Shown: positions 7,206-16,300 of the stretch, piece by piece | Position numbering within the stretch: the first letter of the stretch is position 1 | Layout: each line of letters opens with the position of its first letter | DNA from: a virus | Length of the DNA: 39,291 nucleotides | IMG/VR virus record: IMGVR_UViG_3300032286_001259 | Span: 1-39,291 of that record | Strand: one strand, 5' to 3' | The notes under the pieces: generated by a model | What the model was told of the DNA's origin: nothing | Database searches by the model: none | What the model saw: the letters and a program-made list of their open reading frames with translations, nothing else | Made by a program: the position numbers and the translations under genes

Positions 7206-9454
7206 TGGCTACAAATAGAATAGCAGGAACAAAAACACCAGCGCAGTTTGCTCGTGAGCGAGCACCTGGGATGCGTATTGATTCAGGACCGTATCTTGCC
7301 GAAGTCAAGGACAATGCAGATCAACTGTTTCATGGACGATTACGTGTTTATATCCCTGAGTTTGGAGGTAATCCCGACGATGACAAAAGTTGGTTTACGG
7401 TTAACTATGCTAGTCCATTTTTTGGAGAAGTAAACCCGTATTACGAGCAACAAAAAACCAATAAAAAGCCAATTTATGGGCAAACACTGCAATCTTACGG
7501 TATGTGGTTTGTGCCTCCTGATCTTGGAGTTACTGTTTTAGTAACTTTTGCTGTGGGTAATCCAGATTTGGGCTATTGGTTTGCATGTGTGCCGACGCCG
7601 CGTGGACATCAAATGGTACCAGGGATTGCCGGGTCTAGCAAATACCAAGAAAGTGGGGCGGCTACCAAAGCTGATTTTCCGCAAGCGCCGGTTGCTGAAG
7701 CTGTTATAGGTGATCGTGACGATTTTTTAAACAGTACTCGCCCGGTACATACTGCCCAGTTTGACATAGTTCGAAATCAGGGCATCGCCGGGGATCCTGC
7801 TCGTGGTGTTATAACCTCCAGCTCACAACGCGAATCGCCCTCTAGAGTATTTGGCATTAGTACACCAGGTCGTCCTGATCCTGATCCTGCATTTGGCAGC
7901 GACCAAATCCAGCCAGACCCGGGCTTTATTAAAAAAATAGCCGAAGCGTCTAATGGGGCTAGCTCACAATTGGCTAAAGAATTGTTTTTACCTAAGGCTA
8001 GGAAAGGCGGGCATACTCTAGTCATGGACGATGGTGATATTACTGGTAACAGTCAATTAGTGAGACTACGCTCGGCTACTGGGCATCAGATATTAATGAA
8101 CGACTCTGAGGGACTAATTTACATAATAAATGCCGCTGGGACTTCATGGGTTGAAATGACTCCCGACGGCAGTATCAATGTATATTCAGGTGGCGATGTC
8201 AGTATGCGAGCCAAAGGGTCAATGAATTTTCATGCTGATGAAAACATAAGATTTCACGCTGGTGGTAATATAACCATGAAAGCTGTGGACAATGTCATAG
8301 CTCAAGGTACAAACATTTCATTAAAAGCTGAAGCAGCATTAATAGCTGACGGGCAAACACTGTTGCTGGTAAGCGACGGGGCTGCTATATTGCACGGTGA
8401 TGGTTCGCTAATGGTAAGTTCAGGCGGAGACTTAAATATCAGTGGATCAGTAGATATTTCGTCTTCAGGCGGAAGCAAGCCTGGATCTGGGGTAGATGTT
8501 ACTACTAGGGAATTCCCTGAATCTGAAAAGTCCGGTGAGGTTTGGCGCAACAGCGGAGGTAATGCTACCGAATCGTCAGTAGGTGTGCTACCTACTCATG
8601 AGCCTTGGAATCGGCCGGCCAAACAAATTGATCAACGGGCTATACAACGATTAAATTCAATTTCTGAAAATGCTAACATCTCGCCTAATACTACCGTTAA
8701 TCGTGCAGCAGTAGCCAGTGCCAACTTCTCTAGTTTGGGCGGGGCTGCAGCCAGTCGAAGTAATAATGCATTTACATCAGATGGGACTGCACTGCAGTCA
8801 ACTCCTAAAGGTTCTCGAATTACTGCAGAGCAAATTGATGCACAGCCCGACCCGCCAAACCCACCAATAGGCAATTTAACTCCACTGCAAACCAAAGCAC
8901 TATTTGCTCAGCTGGCCCTGCGTGAAAGTGGGTTGCGTTATCAAGTTGCTGGTGGCGTAACAACTGGGGGAGCATACACCGGCAATTATTTGGGCAAATA
9001 TCAATTGGGGTCCAGTGCGTTAGTCAATGCTGGGTACATTAGTCAAACATGCCTAGACAATGAATATAAAAATAATCCAACTTACGCAGTTCGGAGCGAT
9101 GCTTGTTGGACTGGAAAAAACGGCGTTAATTCTAAGACTGACTTTTTAAACAATCCGGCGGCACAAGAGGATGCTATGCATAGTTTTACCAAAAAGCAAT
9201 ATACTGCTTTGGTTACTACTGGGGCAATAAGGTCTGGTGATACGCCTGAGGAAGTTATGGGCAAATTAACTACAGCACATTTGATTGGGTCTGGAGGCGC
9301 AACTAAATTATTTAAGACTGGAATTGACAGCAACGATGCTAATGGTACTTGGGGTAAATCCTATTACGAGCTAGGGAGGCACGCAGCCAACGTAGCTGAT
9401 AATATGGTGTACAGACAAACTTTAGCACAAAACAAGACATCTAGCAAGGCATAA
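7205..9454 (+). CDS. gp5: gp5-like baseplate hub spike with C-terminal lytic transglycosylase-type domain
   Basis: Central spike that pierces the outer membrane and cuts peptidoglycan. 749 residues. An N-terminal OB-fold region (about 28-145) has GPYLAEVKDNADQLFHGRLR and YGMWFVPPDLGVTVLVTF. A beta-helix stretch (about 268-430) shows short repeats such as GGDVSMRAKG and GGNITMKA. A Ser/Asn/Pro-rich linker follows. A C-terminal domain (about 558-735) has LRESG with a candidate catalytic E574 and a downstream GKYQLG, the pairing typical of lytic-transglycosylase folds. In T4 gp5 the lysozyme lies between OB and beta-helix, so both its position and apparent fold differ here. The stop is followed by AGGA and gp25. 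Confidence 0.85.
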   Translation: MATNRIAGTKTPAQFARERAPGMRIDSGPYLAEVKDNADQLFHGRLRVYIPEFGGNPDDDKSWFTVNYASPFFGEVNPYYEQQKTNKKPIYGQTLQSYGMWFVPPDLGVTVLVTFAVGNPDLGYWFACVPTPRGHQMVPGIAGSSKYQESGAATKADFPQAPVAEAVIGDRDDFLNSTRPVHTAQFDIVRNQGIAGDPARGVITSSSQRESPSRVFGISTPGRPDPDPAFGSDQIQPDPGFIKKIAEASNGASSQLAKELFLPKARKGGHTLVMDDGDITGNSQLVRLRSATGHQILMNDSEGLIYIINAAGTSWVEMTPDGSINVYSGGDVSMRAKGSMNFHADENIRFHAGGNITMKAVDNVIAQGTNISLKAEAALIADGQTLLLVSDGAAILHGDGSLMVSSGGDLNISGSVDISSSGGSKPGSGVDVTTREFPESEKSGEVWRNSGGNATESSVGVLPTHEPWNRPAKQIDQRAIQRLNSISENANISPNTTVNRAAVASANFSSLGGAAASRSNNAFTSDGTALQSTPKGSRITAEQIDAQPDPPNPPIGNLTPLQTKALFAQLALRESGLRYQVAGGVTTGGAYTGNYLGKYQLGSSALVNAGYISQTCLDNEYKNNPTYAVRSDACWTGKNGVNSKTDFLNNPAAQEDAMHSFTKKQYTALVTTGAIRSGDTPEEVMGKLTTAHLIGSGGATKLFKTGIDSNDANGTWGKSYYELGRHAANVADNMVYRQTLAQNKTSSKA

Positions 9455-9466
9455 TAGGATTCAACT

Positions 9467-9844
9467 ATGGCTACTTACATAGGATTTTCTACTAATCCCA
9501 AATTTAAAAATTTCAAAGCTACAGATTTTGATCTAGCGGTTGAAGATCTACTAAATCATTTCAATATAAGAATTGGCGAAAAACTCATGAACCCCAATTT
9601 TGGGTGTGTAGTTTGGGATGTACTGTTTGAAAATTTTACCGATGATGTCAGAGCTGAAGTAATTGAAAATATTGGGCAAATCATCGACAGTGAACCTAGG
9701 TTAAATCTCGTCAGCATAAATGTAGATGAGTATGACCAAGGACTACAAATAGATCTAGAACTACAATATGTAAACAGTCCGTTGTCCACTAGTCTCAGCG
9801 TGTTTTTTGACCAAAACAGCGAGCAAATCTACGTGGCTGGGTAA
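9467..9844 (+). CDS. gp25: gp25-like baseplate wedge subunit
   Basis: Sheath-platform/wedge protein that helps trigger sheath contraction. At 125 residues it is near the family norm (T4 132). The GPW_gp25 hallmark EPR is present as DSEPRLNL, preceded by the helix with NFTDDVRAEVIENIGQII and followed by the paired strands VSINVDEYDQGLQIDLEL. The ATG has AGGA 8 bases upstream. It is followed by a 57-base gap carrying a late promoter before gp6. Secure. Confidence 0.92.
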   Translation: MATYIGFSTNPKFKNFKATDFDLAVEDLLNHFNIRIGEKLMNPNFGCVVWDVLFENFTDDVRAEVIENIGQIIDSEPRLNLVSINVDEYDQGLQIDLELQYVNSPLSTSLSVFFDQNSEQIYVAG

Positions 9845-9869
9845 GTTAAATACACGGTTTATGATAATC

Positions 9870-9877
9870 TATAAATA
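9870..9877 (+). promoter_or_regulatory. T4-type late promoter box before gp6
   Basis: TATAAATA, an exact match to the T4 late consensus, 32 bases upstream of the gp6 ATG in the gp25-gp6 gap. The downstream 12 bases are nearly identical to those after the box at 18813. Confidence 0.75.
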
Positions 9878-9901
9878 TTTGATACTTACCTTGGATTAAC
9901 T

Positions 9902-12900
9902 ATGCCCAGTTCACTGCGCCAGCAAACACTACTAGTAGCCGAAGATTGGAAAAAAGTTTATCAAACTTTTAGGCAAGCTGACTTTCAAAGTTATGACTTT
10001 GAAACCTTGCGGAAGAGCATGATCGACTACTTGAAGCTGTATTTGTATGAAGACTTTAATGATTTTATTGAAAGCAGTGAATATGTAGCGCTAATTGATT
10101 TGATTGCTTTTCTTGGGCAAAGTATCGCATTTAGAGTTGATTTAAATGCCAGAGAAAATTTCATCGACACGGCCGAGCGACGCGACAGTATCTTAAAACT
10201 AGCTCGGTTAATCAGCTACAGTCCCAAACGCAATACAGCAGCCGCAGGTTACTTAAAGGTAGACGCTGTGTCTACTACCGAAAATGTCAATGACACTGCC
10301 GGTAACATTCTGTCTAATCAAATTATAAATTGGAATGATCCCAATAATGACAATTGGCAAGAGCAGTTTAATGCTGTATTTAATGCCGCGATGTCATCAA
10401 ATCAGCGGGTTGGGAAACCAGCCGCGCAAACTACCGCAGGATCCACTCGATACCAGCAATACCAGTTATTATTGCCAAGCGGCACAGTTCCAGTGTACCC
10501 GTTCCGCGCTACAGTTCAAGGTATTGACACCAGTTTTGAAGTAGTAGGTACTGCTATTCAAGACGATGTATTAAGAGAGTCTGATCCGTCAATTCGAGGT
10601 GTATTTGACTTGTTATACAAAAATGATGGTCGCGGAGCGCAGTCGTCCAACACCGGCTTCTTTGTGAAATTCGTGCAAGGCCAATTGCAAAGTCAGGACT
10701 TTACTATCGCAGACAGCGTCAGCAATAGAATTGTTTCAATCAATACCAGTAACATTAACGACAACGATGTTTGGTTATTTGATGTCAATGCTGCAGGCGC
10801 TAGTACCACAATGTGGAAAAGTGTTCCGACTCTAGCTGTGTCTAATGTTGTTTACAACTCGGGCGCTAATGCAATGAAAAAACTTTATCAAATCATTAGC
10901 AGAGCCAACGATCAAATTGACTTGACCTTTGGAGATGGGAATTTTTCACAGATACCTGTAGGTACATTTAGGCTTTATTATAGAACATCAATCGGGATCG
11001 GGTATAAGATACTTCCTACTGACATGGTTCGTGTGCCAATTGTTATTGATTACCTTAGCCGAAATAACAAAATTGAAACATTGTCACTGGCTGTGAGCTT
11101 GACTACATCAGTAGCCAGTGCTAGTGCTGGTGAAACCAATGACGAAATTCGTCAACGTGCTCCACAACAGTACTACACACAAAACCGCATGGTCAACGGT
11201 GAAGACTACAACTTGCTGCCCTATACTAAATTTGCTAATATTTTAAAATCCAAAGCGGTAAACAGAACCAGCAGTGGAATTAGTCGTTATCTTGATGTTA
11301 TTGACGTTACTGGCAAGCAGTCAACAACCAATGTGTTTGGTGATGATGCAATTATATACGCAGAAAATACTGTGCAATCTTTTACATTTGATTATGCTAA
11401 CAGTGTTGACATATTAAACATGATAGGGTCTCGACTATCTCCGGTGTTGCGTAGCCGAGCCTTGCTGCATTTTTATTACGCTTATTATCGAAGATTTACT
11501 TCGGCGTTGGTGTGGCAATTAAGTACTGTTGGTACTAACCAATGCACTGGATTTTTTAGGCAGTACAATCGAGATCAGCCTAACCCAATTGGGCCCAATT
11601 ATTCTACTAATATCGTAAAAGGTACACTAGTGAAATTTGGAGCACCAGAGGGAATGCATTTTGATTTAGATAATAATCTAATACCGGGCGCTCCAAATTT
11701 TGCCATAGGCGATCGCCAGTATCTTTATGCAACAGTGGTAACAGTTATTGATGATGGCACTAATTCTAATCAAGGCAATTTGCTTGATGGCACCGGACCG
11801 GTCTCATTAAACGAAAAGATCCCGGCAGGGGCTGCTATTGTTGAGTATATACCCAATTGGCACAGTAGTTTTACTGGCGATTTCACTAGTCTTATTGTGG
11901 CTAATATATTAGCTAATAAAAACTTTGGTATATTTTATGACTCAAACAATATCAGTTGGAGAATAACTAATACTGAATTACCAAGTACCGCACTGTTTAA
12001 TCAAATAACAAACCCTTGGTTGGTTAGATTTGATTATGCTGCTGGTGTATATACAGTTTCCTATAGGTCTTTGAAATATCTAATAGAAAGCCCAATACAA
12101 ACACGTTTCTATTTTGATCCAGACTTGAAAATTTTTGACTCTAAGACTGGCAAGGTGTTAGCTGATCAAATCAAAATACTAAAATCTAATTCTCAACCCG
12201 ATAATAATTTAGGATTTCCGCAGGATCAAATTTGTCATGTATACGCACCAGTAGTAGAAATTGATGGATACATTGATTCTAGAAGAATTGAAATCACGTT
12301 CCCTGACAGTGACAGCGATGGTATTGCTGACAACCCAGATTTTTTTGAAACTATTGTATATTCAAAACTGTCTACCAATGTTAATGGGCTAGTGAATAGA
12401 ATAAATTCAGCTCGCGGATACATCAAAACATCATTGGTATTCTATGAAAAAAGTACTGATCAGTACTCGTATGTTCGATGGTTGCCTATTAACAGTAATA
12501 ATGTGTTGATTTTTGATACTTTGAGCAGCATTGAAAAAATCAAAAAACAATATCCAATGGGGCAACGGTTCTATGCCTACACAGCAAGTTTGATGTATCA
12601 ATCAGTTAAAACTGACAATGGAATTGAGATTTTTGACGTCACAGAAGATCATTTGATTCGAGAAGGTCGGCAGAATCTATTTTTTCAGTACCGGCACAAC
12701 AGTTCACAAAATCGAAGAATCGACCCTAGCCCAATCAACATTGTTGACCTTTACATTTTAACCAAGCAGTACGACAACGATTATCGACTATGGGCTCAAG
12801 ACAGTACCGGATCGGTGATTAAACCTACATTACCAACCCCTGAAGAGTTAGAAGCCAACTACTCGGATCTAAACAATTACAAAATGATTAGTGACAGCAT

Positions 12901-13303
12901 AATGTTTAATCCAGCCAAGTATAAGCCTATTTTTGGGATTGATGCGGCCCCGTCATTGCAAGCCGTTTTCAAAGTAGTTAAAGCCAGTGGGGGGTTAGCC
13001 AGTGACGCCGAAGTAAAGTCCAGCTTGATTTCAGCTGTGAATACATATTTTGCTATTGAAAATTGGGATTTTGGTGAGCCATTTTATTTCACTGAAATGG
13101 TTGCATATCTGCATCAGCAGTTAGCAACTATGGTCAGCAGTATAGTTATTGTACCAGTTCAAGAATCCAGCAAATATGGGGCATTGCAACAAATTAATGC
13201 CGAACCTGACGAAATACTAATCAGCACTGCTCGTGTTGAGGATGTAGTTATTATCTCTGCAATCACTGCTGTGCAATTGAATTCTTTTGTGTCTAACGTT
13301 TAA
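9902..13303 (+). CDS. gp6: gp6-like baseplate wedge subunit
   Basis: Core wedge protein that dimerises to form the continuous inner baseplate ring. The 1133 residues exceed T4 gp6 (660) and suggest inserted domains. The N terminus carries the conserved block YLKLYLYEDFNDFIESSE and LIAFLGQSIAFRVDLNAREN, then SILKLARLISYSPKRNTAAAG. This is the gp6 signature in marine T4-like phages. Another conserved part near residues 405-435 (GETNDEIRQRAPQQYYTQNR, then NGEDYNLLPY) matches the baseplate-J-like core. The C-terminal region (about 960-1133) includes AINTYFA-type and FYFTEMVAYLHQQ segments. It is preceded by its own late promoter and followed after 2 bases by the 1823-residue gene. Confidence 0.87.
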   Translation: MPSSLRQQTLLVAEDWKKVYQTFRQADFQSYDFETLRKSMIDYLKLYLYEDFNDFIESSEYVALIDLIAFLGQSIAFRVDLNARENFIDTAERRDSILKLARLISYSPKRNTAAAGYLKVDAVSTTENVNDTAGNILSNQIINWNDPNNDNWQEQFNAVFNAAMSSNQRVGKPAAQTTAGSTRYQQYQLLLPSGTVPVYPFRATVQGIDTSFEVVGTAIQDDVLRESDPSIRGVFDLLYKNDGRGAQSSNTGFFVKFVQGQLQSQDFTIADSVSNRIVSINTSNINDNDVWLFDVNAAGASTTMWKSVPTLAVSNVVYNSGANAMKKLYQIISRANDQIDLTFGDGNFSQIPVGTFRLYYRTSIGIGYKILPTDMVRVPIVIDYLSRNNKIETLSLAVSLTTSVASASAGETNDEIRQRAPQQYYTQNRMVNGEDYNLLPYTKFANILKSKAVNRTSSGISRYLDVIDVTGKQSTTNVFGDDAIIYAENTVQSFTFDYANSVDILNMIGSRLSPVLRSRALLHFYYAYYRRFTSALVWQLSTVGTNQCTGFFRQYNRDQPNPIGPNYSTNIVKGTLVKFGAPEGMHFDLDNNLIPGAPNFAIGDRQYLYATVVTVIDDGTNSNQGNLLDGTGPVSLNEKIPAGAAIVEYIPNWHSSFTGDFTSLIVANILANKNFGIFYDSNNISWRITNTELPSTALFNQITNPWLVRFDYAAGVYTVSYRSLKYLIESPIQTRFYFDPDLKIFDSKTGKVLADQIKILKSNSQPDNNLGFPQDQICHVYAPVVEIDGYIDSRRIEITFPDSDSDGIADNPDFFETIVYSKLSTNVNGLVNRINSARGYIKTSLVFYEKSTDQYSYVRWLPINSNNVLIFDTLSSIEKIKKQYPMGQRFYAYTASLMYQSVKTDNGIEIFDVTEDHLIREGRQNLFFQYRHNSSQNRRIDPSPINIVDLYILTKQYDNDYRLWAQDSTGSVIKPTLPTPEELEANYSDLNNYKMISDSIMFNPAKYKPIFGIDAAPSLQAVFKVVKASGGLASDAEVKSSLISAVNTYFAIENWDFGEPFYFTEMVAYLHQQLATMVSSIVIVPVQESSKYGALQQINAEPDEILISTARVEDVVIISAITAVQLNSFVSNV

Positions 13304-13305
13304 TT

Positions 13306-16300
13306 ATGGCTCAAAATAAAACCACAAACTTGCTGCCCAGTAAGTTTAGAACTAGCCCAAACAATAAGTTTCTCAATAGCGCTGTTGAACCACTGATATC
13401 CGATCCCGAGCTGCGGCGTGTCAATGGTTATGTAGGGCAACATTTAACTAAATCGTATCGAGTTGGCGATGGGTATATTCAGGAACCCACAGCAACTCGA
13501 CAGCATAGACAATTGGACCCTACACTAATTGTTTACAATAATATAACAGACAAAACCAAATTAACTGTTAGCTATGTTGAATTATTAGATAAATTGCGTT
13601 ATTTAGGTAGTACTGTTAAAAACGAAAGTATACTGTTTGAGCAAGAATTCTATAATTATTATCCTCATTTTGACGCTGACAAATTTATTAACTACGCTCA
13701 ATATTATTGGGTTTCGGGAGGGGTGCCATCGGTTTTTATTGAATCCAGCAGTGTAATTTTTATTGAAGACATTTTAGATCAACTAAACTATACTAGCCCT
13801 AATGGAGTAGTTTTTACCAATGGGTTAATAGTTAGATTTAATTCACTTACATATCCAATAGATTATCAAAATAATGACTATTATGTAGAACGTGTGGGTA
13901 CAGGCATTAAGTTAGTACGAGTTGATTCATTAGTAACTCCTGAATCTTTTTTGCCTGATCAATTTATTCCATATGCTGTTGATGGGTATGATGTGGGGCA
14001 ATACGACACTACTCTTGGGTTTGCACTAGACCCAGACTACTTTGTTATTAACAGGGCCGATCAATCACTAAATGCTTGGTCCCGCGGAAATAGATGGATG
14101 CACATTGATGTGATCCAAGCAGCTGGTGCCTATCAAAAAATTGATATTGATTTTTCACAGTTTAAAAGGGCTGTTAGACCAATTATTGAATTTGATCCTG
14201 ATATTGAATTGTTTAACCACGGCGTTAATTTTTATGGCACTGTAGATTTTATAGACACTGTAACTACTGACCCATTTAGTGATGCTAACTACACTGGTAT
14301 AGTAAACTCTTTGAATCCTCGTTTGGTCGACACAGTAAAGCTAGAGTCAGGAAACAAAATAATCTTTACTACGGCATTTGATCCCAATGTAAGAAACAAG
14401 ATTTATACAGTACAACATGACTTTTTTGGTAATACTCAGCAATCGAGAATTAGTTTAATTGCTGGTACAGAAGTATTATTGGAAAACTCTAATCTTGTAG
14501 TGAAGAATGGATCTAACCGAGGACTGGCTTTTGTATATAAAAACGGGATCTGGAGCCCTGCTCAACAAAAAGTTGGGTTGAATCAGCCGCCGCTTTTTGA
14601 TCTATTTGATCAAAATGCCAAGAGCTATTCTGATATAGACTATTATCCTGGTAGTACATTTATAGGTACTGAACTGTTTTCTTACAAAATTGGAAATGGA
14701 GTTAAAGACTCAACACTGGGGTTCCCTTTATCTTATCGAAACATTGGTAATATTGGCGACATACAGTTTCAAGACTATATAAACACTGAGGCATTTACTT
14801 GGCAGGACCTACCTGCAGGGTTTGGTAAACCAACAGTGTTAGGGCAAATTCGAAAGTCTGGCAATCTAGTTGATAATTGGCAGTTGACTGCAAATAATTC
14901 GTCACAGCGTCAAATTTTTGAATTTACAGTTGATGCGGCAATGTCTTACGTAATTGATATTGTGCCGTTGAACGGAAAAAATTCCATAGAAGTTGTAGTC
15001 AATGGCAATTTTTTAAATAAAAATGACTTTACCTATGATACAAATACAAAAATCATAACAGCGAGCAGCTGGCAAGTAGGCGACTATGTTGGTATTATTG
15101 TTATCAGTAGTCAAGTTTCTAGTCAAGCATATTATGAATTACCAATAAATTTAATCAATAATGCTGACAATCAAGATGTTGCTACAGCAACACTAGGTCA
15201 ATTACGTAATCATTATGGTTCTGCATATGGATACTCTCAAGGTGGAGTTGTGCCATCTTTGCGAGATCAACCTAAAGCTTCACTGTTAGCTGGCACTATT
15301 TTACAGCATAGCGCCCCAATAACTCCCGCAATGTTTTTTTTATGTAATAGTGATTTTGATTTTATTACCAGTTTAGAGCAAGCTCGCAGCGCTTATGGGT
15401 TTTTTAAGAAACGATTTTTAGAGGCAGCATCTACATTGGGCACATTGGATTTCAACGATGTTCCGTTGTCAGTAGATATTATTTTAGATTATATTTCTCA
15501 AAATAATTCTCCCGACATGCCTTATTATTACAGTGATATGGTAGCTCACGGCACGCAGCGCTCAAAAATTACTTATACAATTTTTAACTCCCAACAAAAA
15601 AATTACGGTATTGATTCAATTTTTAATAAAACAGTACCTTCACCTAGATCAGTCTTGGTATATTATAAAAATTCACCGTGGCGTCAATTAGTGCATGGGA
15701 AGGACTATGTATTTGAAACTGCTAGTTCTGGTATTACGTTATTAACTGAATTAGAAGCTGGGGGCATTTTAGAAATACGCGATTATGCTAATACCGATGG
15801 ATCTTACATGCCCGAAACTCCAACAAAAATGGGATTGTGGCCGGCGACAGCTCCAGAAATAAGAATTGACCGCAGTTTCCGTGATCCGCAGACTGTAATT
15901 ATAGGGCATGATGGTAGTCGTACTGTAGGATTTGGCGATATACGCGATGACATGCTGCTGGAACTAGAATTAAGAATTTATAATAATATTAAACAGCAGT
16001 TTGATCCTGCAAAACTAATTTGGCACGAAGTCTGCCCTGGTGCTTTTAGATCAAACGGTTATACTATTGATCAAGTTAACCAAATATTATCTCCTTACTA
16101 CTATCGATGGAAGGAAGAAAATAACCTTAATTTTTCAGACATTAAATTTTTTAAGAACAGTGACGCTTGGACATGGAACTACTATAATCAATTAGCTCGC
16201 GACAATTCTCGACTCAATGGCTCTTGGTCTGCAGTATTTCGTTATTGGTATGACACTGTTGAGCCAGACACTAGGCCTTGGGAAATGTTAGGCTATACTA

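Noticed and set aside
9845-9901. tRNA or small RNA gene in the gp25-gp6 gap
   Set aside because: 57 bases is too short for a tRNA and the content is explained by a late promoter; other gaps are likewise at most about 77 bases.
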